Shown in pieces: positions 34,775 through 59,700 of a stretch of DNA of 64,000 nucleotides; the first letter of the stretch is position 1, and each line of letters opens with the position of its first letter. This stretch comes from Ophiodon elongatus (taxonomy: Eukaryota; Chordata; Actinopteri; Perciformes; Hexagrammidae), in contig JACSYO010000093.1 of the NCBI GenBank assembly GCA_016806645.1, forward strand, positions 468,001-532,000, given 5' to 3'. Under the pieces are notes generated by a model. That model saw only the letters and a program-made list of their open reading frames with translations, was not told the DNA's origin and did not search any database. A program made the translations under genes and the position numbers.

Positions 34775-37700
34775 ATGCCCATCGTGTCTACAAGCACAGG
34801 TACAGCCAGACGTCTGCTCAACTACTTGGTCATTCTCTCTGATACCGTGTGTGTTTGTATATGTATATGGGGGGTTCGGGGTGGCGGGTCAGAAAGGAGA
34901 CGGCCCACTGAGAGTCAGTTTCTTGTATCTGTGTCATGTGGGTTTCACCACTTTCCCCGCCACATAACTTCTGAATATTTTGACACTTAAAATGGCATTT
35001 TTCAGACATGAAAATCTGGGAAAATGTACTTTGTGTGAGACCTTTCTCTGTCTCAGCAACGCAATTTCACGAGATCTGGCAACTAACGTTTGCGAACGCC
35101 CTAGCTAATTATTTTTTGTAATGGTTAATATGGCTGTTAGCTATGTAAATATTTAATGTTGGCAAGAGAAAATATAAATGCATTATGCAAATATAACCCA
35201 ATCTGCTTTCATTCATCCACACAATGTTTACAACACTTCCAAACGAGGTGGAGGGATGGGGCTAGAGGCAAACCATTTTCTAATTCACAATGAAAATAAA
35301 TTAATTCACACTAGAATTATTTTGTACATCAAATTTAAATAAGACAGAGTGCATAAAAATGGACTAATAAAGCTTATTTATCAAGTGCCAGGATCCCCCT
35401 GACAGAGGACTGGGCTGAGCCCTGAATGTTATGTGTTTATTAACTGGCCTCTGGTCATTATGTAAAAGTGGCCCCCGGGCAAAGCAAGTTGAGTATCTCT
35501 GAACTACAAGAACACTTAAGAACACTGAGGTTGATTGCTTCATAAATTTACTTCACATAAATTTGATCTAATGTCCAATCCAATTGTTCCCACCCTGCTC
35601 ATTTTATTTTGCCCGACGGGATCGGCAATCTCAGGTCTTCTAGCGTCCTGAGCGCTCCTCCTCGTAACGTAATGAGAGCTCAACAGGCTGCACCTGCAGC
35701 GGTCGAGTGGTGATTGCAGCTGGTCGAGCATAAATTACTGAGGCTTAAACTGAGAGAATATTTTAAGAATGCCTTTGTTGGAAATTGTATTACAAGCTAA
35801 AAAGAAGAAGCTTAAAGAACATGGCAAAAGATTATCATCTCAAACTTCACAATGGGGCTCGGCAGGCATCCCAGTCTTATTTGGAGCTACCCAAACTGCA
35901 AACCGACATTAAATGATTTAGCGTCTCCTACAATCTTGTTCAAACTGGTTGGGAAAACAATGTGATAACACAATGCTTTTATGTTATTTCTGTAATGATA
36001 ATGCATTTCTAATGATATAAAAGCTTCTATTGTCTGTATGAAAACATTTTTATATAGTTCATGAAAAATTTATGAAAAAATAAAAAATGGGTGCATAATA
36101 CTATACACTGATCCGACATTTTCAGTCCCATAATCGATCCCTATACCTGTGCTTTGGGTGTACTGCAGTGTGTCCCTGATAAGCTGTATGCCTCACTGTG
36201 TGGAAGTGACGGGGATCATTATTTTGTGTATATGCAGGCTGGACTTAAACATTGATTTCCTATCTTTGTAAAAGAAAATAGAACATGGACATAAATGTAT
36301 TGAATTGTTTTTTATTATTGAAATAATCAATCATGCACCAGCAACATAGTAAGAAATCTTCAAAATTAACAGAAATTACAATTCAAATGTAAACCTCTTA
36401 AATGCTGCAAGAAATTGTTCAAAACTTAAACAGGAATTCAAATTAGAGTCTATAATGTATATCGTATAAATTAATTGAATTGATTGGCCCCATTGATACC
36501 GAATCCAGTTATCTGGGCCTGTATTGGCCCGATATCAGTATCGGTGCATCCCTTATTAAAACATAACTCCTGTTTTCTATGATTCATAGGGCTGCATGAG
36601 ACCCTGGCCCTGCTCACCTCTCAGCTCCATCCTGATGCCAACCATAAAGAGGACCTGGCCTTCCTCAAAGATGTCTTCAGTGAGAAAAGCCTCGGTTACC
36701 TCATGAAGGTGCAGATATGCCTCAGTAGAAGTGACTTCTCAGATTTTTTGATTTCTGGCCAGACTGTGGCGTTCAAACCATGTTTGAGGGATATCTCGTC
36801 ACATTAAAAACTATTTTGAAGAAAACCAGAACTTGCTTATACTTATGTCTCTCTAGATATACAATGGTAGAAATTCCAGATTTTTGTTTTCACCTGAATT
36901 AAATCCGCTGATTCTTGGAAACTGCCCTTTAAATGTCATGTAAACAGGTCACTCTTTGTGTGTGTTTGTGCATATCTGTATGTCTATTCATGTGTTGTAC
37001 ATCCCAGATTCATGAGAAACTGAAGCAATATGAGAAACACAGCCCGACTCCAGTTCTACACAGCGCCACCTGTCTGGCAGAGGATGTAGGTGCAATCTTT
37101 CCTCAATGTTTCTAAGCCAAACGAAACCTGAATATTGTTGTAAAATACCAAGTATAAGTAAACATTTATTGTAATTTTCTAAAGTAAATGTAATTCATGA
37201 GGAGATTTTATTATTTCGAGCAGTGATTTTCTGATTAATCGTCAGCTGGCAGAAGAGCTTCAGAACGGGCCGCTGGAGGGTGATGAGAGAGAACTGCTTC
37301 TCCTTCTGAGCACGCCCCACCTCAAGGTACACACTCACACATACACACACATTTTGTGTCTTTCCTCACACTTACACTAACTAATAAATGCTCAACAGTG
37401 TTTCTCTGATCGGTCTGTTTCTCTGGGCTTTCACCCTGAGCTGCTCTGATTTTCCTCTAAGTTGATCATCTATTACATAACACCGGCGTCAGAGCTGTCT
37501 GTAGCCCTAGACACAGACAAGAAATCCTAATTACTTGTATCAAGTGATTATGTTACATTTTTGGGCTTTCTGGAGAGTGGAGAGAAATGAGGGTTGTGGA
37601 AAAAGAACGCACATTTGCAAAAGAAGCTAGTGAAGGAGAAGTGTATCATCCTTATTCTTGGCCTGACTTTCTTGCTTTCTCTATATTGTCATTCAGGCCC

Positions 37701-40700
37701 TTAAATCCATCCGTGCATTTGTGGATGTGTATCGTTTCGTACAGGCGGTGCTGTCAGCCCACGACACAGTTGCCCAAAAGAACTTTGACCCGGTGCTGCC
37801 GCCACTGCCGGACGATCTGGACGACGACCTGGAAGAAGAGTCGGTCAAGATCGTCCGCCTGGTGAAGAACAAAGAGCCCCTGGTGAGAGCCGCCTCACAC
37901 CTGAGGATATGACTAAACAAGAGCTCTTCCTTCCCTCAACAGCTATTATTCTTGTGCACTCAAGTGTGGTTTTAAAAACTTTATTTATTTTAATGGAGCA
38001 GCTGTGAGGCTTTAGAGAGCCCCAGGGTGTGAAGGTGTGTAAAAAAACAAATCTGTCAAGCTGTTTTCCCCTTTCTACTTTTTATGCTAAGCTCAGCCAA
38101 CCATATCCTGTCTGCCGCTTCAAATTGAGCGTACAGACATAACGGTAGTATCATCTCATCTAATATTCAGCAAAAAAAAGTTAAAATGTTGTACTATTAC
38201 ATTTAACTTAAATTAATTACTTGAAGTACACTCGGAAAAATAACTAAGCATGTAATGTATGTACAGTACAGCAGATACAAGGCCAAGAGCATGAAGCAAC
38301 AGGAACCATCTGTTTTCAGTGCAGCCAGCAGAGCTAAAGAACAAAGAAGGGAGGTGGTCTATATCAAAATCGCCTGTCTCAAATAGGTTTGGCATTTACT
38401 CTAATAGGTTATTGATCTTTCCAGCAAAGCCACCAACCTGCACATGGAGAGCATCTTTTACCTGTCTAACAGACAGCAGTATCAGCTTCAGTGAACGGAA
38501 GATGAGATCCGATATGTTCTGGAAATCAGATTCATTGTGTCTTTTCCACCAGGGAGCGACCATCCGGAGAGACGAGGTGACAGGAGCTGTAATCGTGGCC
38601 AGAATCATGAGGGGAGGGGCAGCCGACCGCAGTGGTGAGACAAACGCTGTTAGGAAAACATTCATCACAATGCAAATGTCAGTTGTATTGTTTTATTTTC
38701 TGTGAACAAACAAAACTTCCTATCCGACAAGACTTCCTTATCTCTACTGAAATGCTGACAGAGATGTGAGATTATGTTGTATAAACCCATGAACTGTCCA
38801 CACAGATCAAATCCTTGAGATTAGTACCACAAGATTGCATATTTTGAGATTAAAAACAAGGGTTGCTCCTGACTGTTGCCATGGAGATGTTTTCAACTTA
38901 ATGGAAATGAAAAATTGTTTGTTTCTTGTTCATATCTGAGTGTCAAAAACTACACATACTGGGATTTTCTTGTAGGCTTTTATTCCACTTGTTTTGTGTT
39001 CCCAGGCCTGGTGCATGTAGGGGATGAGCTTCGAGAGGTCAATGGACACCTGATAACCCACAAAAGGCCAGATGAAATTAGTCAGATTCTGGTAAAGGGA
39101 AAAAAAAAGCTTTTCGTCATATCTCATCATATGAGTTCAGATACTGTATGATTATTCACTGATGATTACTGCAGATGCATGATGCTGCTGCTCTGATGTG
39201 TTTGATCAGTCGCAGTCACAAGGCTCCATCACACTGAAAATCATTCCAGCTGTGGAAGAAGAAGACAAACTGAAGGAAAGCAGAGTGAGGACTCTTTTGT
39301 CTGCAACATTCAACCTAAATAAACAACCAGTTTGATTTAGAAAGACTCAACAACCGGGTACTCCGTCAACAAAAACTGGGAAAAATATATATAATATATA
39401 TGTATTTCATCGATTGCTTGATGTTTTAAATAATTTTCCAAATGAAAACTAGACACGTAAATGGTGTCAAGTTATTTTTTCGTCACATTTGTCTAATCAA
39501 ACAAAAAACAAATACCCGTTGACAAGCTAAGCTGTTTTTCCCTGTTTTCAGTCTTCGTGCTAAGCTAAGCTAACTGGCTTCTGGCACTAGCTTTATATTT
39601 AACGAAAAGACTCACTAAAAGAGCACAAATATTATCATATGTCCCAAGATACCATTGCTAATAGAATATTCCTGCTCCTAAAAGGTCTACCTTCGGGCTT
39701 TGTTCGACTACACGCCCTATGAGGACAAGGCCACGCCGTGCCAAGAGGCGGGACTTCCATTTAAGAGGGGGGACATTCTTCAGGTCGTTAGCCAGGAGGA
39801 CGCCACCTGGTGGCAGGCCAAGAGGATTGGTGACTGTAATCTGCGTGCTGCCCTCATCCCCTCTACACAGTTCCAGGAGAGGTAGTGAGCATCAACTCTG
39901 CAGACAGATAAACACTGTTTAGAGCCAATGTGTGTTGGATTTGAAAAAAAGGTTGCCTTTTTTCAATCAAAAGTAAATCTTTCCCTCTATTTCTTTTTTA
40001 TTTGTTCTTCCCAGGCGTCTACGATACAGGATGAAAATGGGTTCTTTCCCTGCCCCTATGTCCTCCAAAGCTCCTACATGTAAGCCTAATTCACTGTTGC
40101 AAAAATGTACCCCCATAACTTACAGTGTAAATATAAATGTACAAGAAGCTTAGATCTACAGACACAGCTTGTATTGCAGGTCAAATCTAATCGAGCCGAG
40201 GAGATCCTGAAATAGAGATGATGAATAGAGAACGGGATTTGAGGTTAATCTTTATTTTAAAAAATGCAATGCAATCTTTTGTTTCATTTCCTAATCCAAT
40301 TTAAAAGTAAAATGAAACTGCGTGGTTTGAAAAGCAACGGCAGGTTAAGTCACTTCTTTTCTTGTATGTACTGTATCTGCCTCAAAGCTAAACTCCATAC
40401 CTCTCACTGAGCTTAAAAAAAACAATGTTTAAGTATAATAGTGTGTTGTAAAGGTGTTGCTCTTTTTGAACTGAATGACTTGTTCAGAAGTACAGAAAGA
40501 AAAGTAGATAAGTGTGTGAAGGATTTCTCTGTGTAGATAATGTTTAGATATGACATTTGCAAGACAAAGAAAAAGTACTTTAAGATTACAGTGTATACTT
40601 GAAGCGGAGCAGTGGTAATATCACAGTCTAGCAGGTATAATATTCTGTCTCTGAATAGTGATGCTTTATGTCATTCCTTACATTGCTAACCTCAGATGAT

Positions 40701-43700
40701 CGAGCTGAGAGAGGTAAGTGGACAAACCTGCATGTTAGAACGTCCAACCTACATGGACTACATGTTGTTATGGTCAGAATTTCTAAATTTCATTTAGAAC
40801 CCCACCTTAAACCCCCACTCCACTCTCCCCCCCCCCCACACACACACACACACACACACACACATTATGCTGCACTTTTCCCTCCACAATTTACCCCTCT
40901 AGAGTTGCCTTCACACGTGTAGGTACTGCACTTGAAGCTGCTGTGTTGTGACGTTAAGTACCTTCAACCTCTCCTCCCTCTTACCCCGTCTTCTCTTCCT
41001 GCATGCCGTCCTGCAGAAGACTGTGACAGTGAGGGTGCTCTGAATGGAAAGGACATAGGTGAGGAGGCCCGATTAATGAGTTTATATTAATCACTGCAAC
41101 ATCACATTTGTGCTCAATCTGTGTGCAAATCCATCCCTCGCTTTAGAACAGTGGTTCTCCAAGTGTTGATGATTCAGGGAGCCAGCATATGACTGAGAGC
41201 TGCACAGGAAAAGTGTTTCTCTTCCACATCAAACTGCAGAGTTTTCCCCTGAAAAACTGTAACAGCACGGGCATTGACGACAGAATGTAATTCCTGCAAC
41301 ACCCGTGAGGTGGCGCTAGTTACCATGCAACCAGTAGTTTTCTACAAATGGTCATTCCTAACCTGACAGACGTTTGTTGGGGGAGTGCAGTTTGACGCAG
41401 TCGGCAATAGTGTATTAATGTAAGCTATTGAAAGTGTAAGTATTGAAACGGGCCGAAGATGATTAAAATATAATGCATGCATGTCATCGTTCAGGGTTTG
41501 CACAAAATGATTCTGAGGGCTGCCATTTGCCCGCGGGCCGTTCTTTTTACAGACTGACATTTTGGCATTATCATTTGCATAATATATTATGATTTTTTTT
41601 ATGGCATATAGTATGCCTTTTTAACATGTTTTAGAATAAACTATGCTATGATTTTATGTATTACATTTTCATGGCATACTTTACCATGAAATATCATACA
41701 TACTCCTTCAGGGCATACGTTACATATTAGTGTGTATGTGTGTGTGTGCGTGTGAGAAACAAACTCAAAGTATAGTATGCCATAAAAATGTCATAGTAGT
41801 GTCTTAAAATTACATTAAAAAATGAATGAGTATGCCATAGTATCTGTATTCCTTAACATGTCAGGATTGATAGATGTGTGTGTGTGTGTGTGTGTGTTTG
41901 TATCTTCTTGTCCTTGCTTTCGATTTTGAAGCTCATCACTTTGTGTGAACATGTTATTCTGGCGTCTTTTTGTGAGTACGCTGCAGCCACAGAGCTTCTC
42001 AGTGTCCTTGGCTCCTCATGGCAGCTTGTTTATCTCACTGTGCTTCACAAATGGCCTCTCCTCACGCTCCATGCTGAAGGTGTTTTGTTTGTGTTTGGTG
42101 AAGAGGTAGACGCAGCATGCATGGCTTCCAAGCTTCTATTCTGTTGGTGAGATTTAAGCTGGTTGAATAAATGGTCTAATATGAGCTGTAGTTTCTCCCA
42201 AGAGTAAGGCAGCCCCTGCCTTCTGTGGCCATGCTCTCTCATGGGATTTTTACTCAGGTACTCTTATGGATTTCTCATGGTGTCTGTGTTGTGTGATGTA
42301 TGGCACAGGATTTTAATTTTAATCAGTGAGAAATACTGGATTGAAATTAATGGCATTTTCAGTTAGCTGATTATTAAAGTAGTCATTTAATGTCAAAGTG
42401 TGACTGGCAATACACTTTAAAAGGATTTTAGTGTATGGATCTCTGTCCATTCTACATTTGTATTTTCATTTCTTTGACCACAGCTAGCCTGCGCAGAAGT
42501 TTCCGCCTCAGGAAAGATCGCCACAATTCACCAGGAGAACCTCAAACTACAGACGCCAATCACACAGAGTTCCAGATTTATGAAGAAGTAACACAATATC
42601 TGCCCCGCCCTGGTGAAAGGCCTCGTCTTATAGTCCTGATAGGTAAGTCCTGCCACCTGTGGAGTAGAATCAGATGTTTTCTGAGTGACGTCCTTCTGAA
42701 TGCAGACTATGTTCCTCAGTATGTGATTATATTTATATTACTGTCTATTCAGCTGTTTATTCTGTTATTATGGATCTCAGGTTCTCTGGGAGCTCGGATC
42801 ACTGAGCTCAAACAGAAGGTGATTGCTGAGAATCCTCGAGGTTATGGTTTGGCTGTGCCTCGTAAGTCTTTTTTTTTATTTTTAATAAACCTTTTACTCA
42901 CATGAAGTATGCATTTGTGCTAGGAAAGCATTTTTATGTCTGTGGTTAAGATGCTGTGTGTTTTCCCAGAGTACCCGTGTATAGCTGTAATATAGGATTT
43001 GAATAGACTTAATCCACTTTTTCAGACATTGTCATCCCTCGATGTCTTAATGCAAAACCAAAATGAAATCGCTCCAGTGAGAGAGGGATCGGATATTTAG
43101 TTTATCCCTAGTGTAAACAGCTTAAGAGTAAAAATGTAATACTTGTGGTAAATGTTCTGTATTGAGTTGACAGTATTAACATTCATTTTGCAAAGCACTT
43201 GGCTGGTAAGACATGGGTATGACATCATGACTTAATTCAGTGTGTTTTGTACCCTTATTATGAAGTGTCTACCCCCAAAACATACAAAGGTCCAGTTATT
43301 ATCTTTCATTTACACCCCGTCTTCCTGCTGGCTGTTTGAACATGTGACCTGAAGATACGACTCGAGCCAGGAAGTGTTATGAGAGAGAGGGAGTGGAGTA
43401 CCACTTCATCACCAAAACAGCTTTCGATGCTGACATACAGAGTGGCAAGTGAGTATTGGATACTTCATCTTGTAAACAAATTGATTGCAACAAAGTATGG
43501 CTTGTATAATAATTCCTGATGGTCTTGATATTCTGCAGATTTCTTGAATATGGTGAGTATAAAGATAATCTGTACGGCACCAGTTTGGATTCCATTCACA
43601 GGATTTTGGATCAAAACAAGGTCTGTCTTGTGGATGTGCAACCAGAGGTTAGTATTTAAGTACTCTCAACCAAATACATTTAAAATTACAATTGCATCAC

Positions 43701-44732
43701 CTGGAAAGTACCTGTACTTTAATTCAATAAATATGCAAGGACCTGTGCAGGCAGTCAGATAACGAGGATTTAAAACCAGTGACGCAAATGGAATATTTCT
43801 TATCTGTCTAGAGTCCCCGACACTATTTTATCTGCATATGCCTCCAAAAGAAATCCCTTGAGTGTTCATGAAGAATGTATATTCCAAGTTTTAGCCTCAT
43901 TTATCAGACAGTTAAATTAGAGTTGTTTTGATTTTACTCGTCACATTTGAAGAATGACGAAGTCTGGATTCAGACAACAATGCAGAACATTGAATTCACA
44001 GAGCTGAGGGGTGCTTTCAGACAACTACACGTTTATGTCCATTGTTTCTTCCCCACTTCTGTTAGTTTGAGTGTAATTTAATGGTTATACAATGACCAAA
44101 TTTCAAGTCTCACTTTTTAGATGTTGTGAATTGTGCTTTTAAAATGAATTAACGGCGTTAACTTAGTTCTACATTACATGCACGCCTTTGAATAGGACTA
44201 TATATATATATACACACAGTGCAAACAAGACTAACATCTACTGCAGTGTTACCATGGTCTTTTGTGAAGTACTATGCTTTGTTTTGTACCCGACATTCAG
44301 GCACTGAGGACTCTACGCACTGCTGAGTTCAAACCATATGTTGTCTTTGTAAGGCCTCGCATCTACGAAAGTCTAAGGAAACCACTTGGCTCCTCTTCCT
44401 CGCTCAGCTCAGTCGTCACGGTGAGTTAAACAGCTTTAAACTTAAATATGGGACTACTTCAGTCCAAATGCAGCCTTTTCTGTTCTCCTCCTGACAGTGA
44501 TCAAATTACTGTAAATCAAAAAAATAAGTGTACTTGTGTTCTCCCTCCTTAGGAGGATGACATGCAGGAAATGAAACAGTCAGCTGAGAGGATGGACGAG
44601 TGCTACAGCTCTTGGGTGGACTATGTCTTGGTGAAGGAGGACCCAGTCAGTGCCTTAGCTGAGCTCCAGGTCGTACTGGAGAGGGTGCTGATGGAGCGGC
44701 AGTGGGTGCCCGTGTCCTGGGTGAGGAGCTAG
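34775..44732 (+). CDS. mpp3: MAGUK p55 subfamily member 3 (MPP3), complete, 18 coding exons
   Basis: A membrane-associated scaffold that assembles polarity and adhesion complexes at cell junctions and synapses. Exons: 34775-34799, 36590-36708, 37008-37085, 37246-37326, 37697-37882, 38553-38634, 39006-39091, 39210-39284, 39685-39881, 40015-40079, 40696-40713, 41017-41058, 42484-42642, 42781-42861, 43355-43448, 43539-43647, 44301-44420, 44553-44732. They join in frame to 598 residues (human about 585). Order: L27 pair (about 9-130), PDZ (about 135-215, with GGAADRSG and GDELREVNG), SH3 (about 235-305, ending [11 protein letters not shown]), a linker with the basic patch LRRSFRLRK, and a guanylate-kinase-like domain. 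The kinase P-loop is degenerate (VLIGSLGAR), as in other MPPs, so it binds rather than phosphorylates. The start [14 protein letters not shown] aligns with mammalian MPP3; an in-frame ATG lies 12 nt upstream. Whether this is the a or b teleost copy is not decided. Confidence 0.93.
36095..36555. mobile_element. Degenerate DNA-transposon-like repeat
   Basis: The right end, gatatcagtatcggtgcatc, resembles the terminus of common non-autonomous fish DNA elements. The left end holds a related tccgacattttcagtcccat stretch. No transposase frame is present. It ends 35 nt before mpp3 exon 2. Confidence 0.3.
38045..38190 (+). repeat. Teleost interspersed repeat, family B copy
   Basis: Contains aagctgttttcccctttc, tttatgctaagctcagccaa and gtacagacataacggtagta. 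It shares order with the copy at 39515. In an mpp3 intron. Confidence 0.5.
39515..39670 (+). repeat. Teleost interspersed repeat, family B copy
   Basis: Contains aagctgtttttccctgtttt and gtgctaagctaagctaact, in the same orientation as the 38045 copy. It lies directly before the mpp3 SH3 exon at 39685. Confidence 0.5.
40696..40713 (+). other. mpp3: 18-nt microexon of mpp3 (SH3-GK linker)
   Basis: An 18-nt exon lies between acceptor ctcag and donor gtaagt. It is needed to keep the frame: without it the junction 40079/41017 creates a stop. With it the linker reads YDRAEREDCDSE, which parallels the mammalian linker that begins with YD after Lys-x-Pro. Confidence 0.78.
40837..40864. repeat. (CA)n microsatellite after poly-C
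   Basis: CA tract after a C run in the mpp3 intron between the 18-nt and 42-nt exons. Confidence 0.93.
41584..41801. mobile_element. Fold-back (MITE-like) element
   Basis: The left arm (ttatgattttttttatggca, 41587-41606) and right arm (tatagtatgccataaaaatg, 41771-41790, then tcatagtag) are imperfect inverted repeats of about 30 nt. The body has repeated catggcatac-like units. No coding capacity. Confidence 0.4.
41876..41897. repeat. (TG)n microsatellite
   Basis: Short pure TG tract in an mpp3 intron. Confidence 0.9.
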
Positions 44733-45237
44733 ACTTCTAACTGAGCTTGACTGGTTCAAGTTGGATCCGTGGACACAGAGCATGTGTAGGAGTCATCTAG
44801 TGTTTACTGCCATTCTCACCATTCCACATACAGGTTTGGGATGTTGTCTGAGTAACGTCAGTAGCTACGATTTCATCAATCAAGCCTTTTGGTTGTAGAT
44901 TGTTCACTAACCGCTCTGACAGCACTCAGTATGATCAATATATAAGAACTCTTCTGTAAAAGCAGCTATAATGTGAAGTGCCATATCAACCATTGGAATA
45001 GTAAATCTGCAGACCATCTTCTCAGAGACTGTACTTATGTTACCTAACTTGGCTTTGACAAAGTCTGTATTAAAAAAGACAACGTGTTGAATCTGTTGCA
45101 CTATTGTAAAATAAAACCCATGCACCATCCAGTTGGGGAAACCATTTACTCTAGAATGACAATTATAAACCAAACCATAAACAAAAGAAGGAAAATATAC
45201 ATGTGTTTGCATTGTGCACAAGATTACACAAGGCCTT
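44733..45237. other. Convergent 3' region between mpp3 and psmc5
   Basis: Five hundred bases separate the two stop codons. The plus-strand AATAAA at 45110 serves mpp3. No canonical AATAAA was found for psmc5 on the minus strand; a variant AGTAAA lies near 45146-45151. The two 3' UTRs probably overlap. Confidence 0.5.
45110..45115 (+). other. mpp3: mpp3 polyadenylation signal AATAAA
   Basis: A canonical AATAAA on the plus strand, 378 nt after the mpp3 stop and 123 nt before the psmc5 stop codon on the other strand. The two convergent 3' ends are very close and their transcripts may overlap. Confidence 0.5.
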
Positions 45238-49404
<4,167 letters not shown>

Positions 49405-49951
49405 CTTGGATTTTTCTGCATCCGCTTGAGGAGAGGCGTATTTCCGGAAGACTTCTTCTTCGTTGGTTTTGTTTTCACTGCGCACATTGCCGCCTACAGG
49501 CCCAACCCGCTTTACCCTTCGCTTCTGAGTGGCCGTTTTCATGACCGTATAACACTTTTTAACCGACTTAACGTTCTATAATTGAGTTTATAGCTTAATT
49601 TACTCTTACATGTAGGTGGTGGAGAGGACACGGAAGAAAGTATTATCCTTATTGGATAACCCGGACCACCCTGTCCCAAGGACAAATACTGGATATCATT
49701 CCTGCCCACTGCTTTATAACTTTATAATAAATCACCTCTGGCCAAATCAATCACTCAACCATAACACCGTTACACTGTTGTTTGTTTGTTTGGTTACATC
49801 TTTGCAATGTTATTTTGTTAGTTAATTTAATATTATTCTATTCTATTTTTTGTATATATTGTGCAATTTTTATATTTAATATTGCTTTACCTGTATGTAT
49901 AAATGCTGCTGTAGCGAAAACAAATATCCCCTTGCAGGATTATTAAAGTAA

Positions 49952-49992
<41 letters not shown>

Positions 49993-49993
49993 A
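49952..49993. repeat. (CTAT)n tetranucleotide microsatellite
   Basis: About 10 perfect CTAT units between psmc5 and smarcd2. Confidence 0.96.
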
Positions 49994-51484
49994 TTTAACA
50001 ACAGATTGAATTCAGTGTAAACCTTTTGTCACATCTTTGCTTAGTGCCATTTTCACCTTACAAGCTGAAACGCAGATCTGTGAAGGATGTAGGATGTTTT
50101 TTGGTTGGCCGTTATTTGAGGAGCGGTATACCTGTCTAGGCAGTTAAATACAGGTAAGGTGAGCCCAGCCTGAAAACATGAAAACCACATGAAACCGCTG
50201 CTCTCAGAGAAACCTGAGCTCTTAGACCCGCCCTAACATGCACACTCATGGCCCAGCCTTTAATCCCACAGCTTGCACAGCAAAGGATATGAATATAACA
50301 GTCTACTCCATTCTTTTTTATAATGATACCATTGGCAACATTGTAATATGTTCTATATCATGAAGCAACAAACATTTGCAAGTATATTTATTGTAAAAAA
50401 TACTCAAAATGTATAAACGATAAAGGCATTTGATTGATACACAACATGCATACATTTTTCCAGAGGCTGTACAAAAAATATTTGTACAGTTTTTCAAATT
50501 CTAAGTGCCTTCTTCACATAACAAACTTTGGCACAGCAAATACCTCTTTTAACATGGAATGTTTAAAGCAATTTAGAAAACCCTCTCATACAAAACCATA
50601 ACAAAATAGCATTTCAATGAAAAATCCCCCCATGAAACTATAAACTGTTCACAACAATTTGGTGCATTGTTTAGTTGACACACTACATCTGCATTCCTAT
50701 TTTGTTAATATCAGTTAAACTTCTTGGGAGGTATTGATCTTCCAGGAAGAATCCTTTAATCTGAACAGCCTGCCTCAGTTCATATTCCCGACATTATAAC
50801 AATAACCCGACCAACCCCAATAACAAACGAAAACAGCATGTAAACATAGAAGAAGTACAAAAATGTGCTGCTGAATTACAGCAAGACAGAGCAGACTCAA
50901 ATAAAGAGCTTTCTTACACAGTAAAGAAATGTTTCATTTCAAATGATATATCCACCATGATACAAAAAAAAGAAGCACCTAATATGATTGTTGGCATAAA
51001 AAGCTTATTATTAATTCATATCAGTCATTAAGAATTCCTATATATTTTGTTTTTTAAAGAATATAATGCATATTTTCTACACAGTTTTTTGAAATTAAAA
51101 TGTAGATTTTTCTAGTGTACAATGTTTTCAGCACTAATATATTTTACAGTTGCTCCTTTCTAAAAGTTATGGCTTTCAAATGTGAAGGTAAACAGACACC
51201 CTTTTCAAAATAGCACACATTGTGATGGTGATGACCACCTACACAGCACCAACGCCCACAAGCATTCAAGCATATTGTACCATAAACAAAACATATTGCA
51301 AAGCAAGGCAAAGATTATTTGAACAGGCTAAAAGTGATAGACAATGCAATGCAAACATATTATTAGGGACATTTGAATCACTTTGGTCCCATATACTTTG
51401 TTGATTTTAGAACTATTATCTTTTATGCAGCTCACTTATATGCTGGTCTATCATACCATGTCAGTGAGGCAGCGGAATATGTCT
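49994..51484 (-). other. smarcd2: smarcd2 3' UTR and spacer to psmc5
   Basis: No coding sequence was found. The smarcd2 transcript probably ends near a minus-strand AATAAA (TTTATT at 50387-50392 on the plus strand), giving a 3' UTR of about 1.1 kb. The rest is AT-rich spacer between smarcd2 and the psmc5 promoter. Confidence 0.4.
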
Positions 51485-59270
<7,786 letters not shown>

Positions 59271-59700
59271 CTTCTGGATCCACAAGTGGTTAAAAAAAAA
59301 AAAAAAAAAAGTGACGGAAACTTCAGCACCAAATTTAGGTCCAAAAAGAAGTCGCTCAAGCTATTTAACCACCGTCGCTGGTTCAAATCCAAAAGTATCT
59401 GTCTGTACAGTTACTTTAAATGAGGTCGGGTTGTGGTATGACAGCAAGCACACTGTCAACAAAAAGCTAGCTCACGTTAGCTCGCGTCCGACCGCCTCAA
59501 GTTCCGGGATTGACTTCTGCCAACAACGGCTTGTTTTCCGGACAGCAAGTGGTGTCTGGTCCGTGGTGGTCCCCTCCTCACCTGGTGCTCAGGGCGGGAC
59601 GTCACCGACGAGCAGCTGCTTCACAGCGAGGCGGACTTATTCAAACGGAGTGTCTCTTTGGCGAAACCGGGAAGTATTCTTGTTGTAACTGCCTATCTAC
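59271..59700 (-). promoter_or_regulatory. smarcd2: smarcd2 promoter region
   Basis: Directly upstream of the start codon the sequence becomes CpG-richer (about 59440-59660), in contrast with the AT-rich DNA beyond 59850. It also carries tagctcacgttagctcgcg near 59467. Open frames on the plus strand here are antisense to exon 1 and its promoter and are not genes. Confidence 0.35.
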
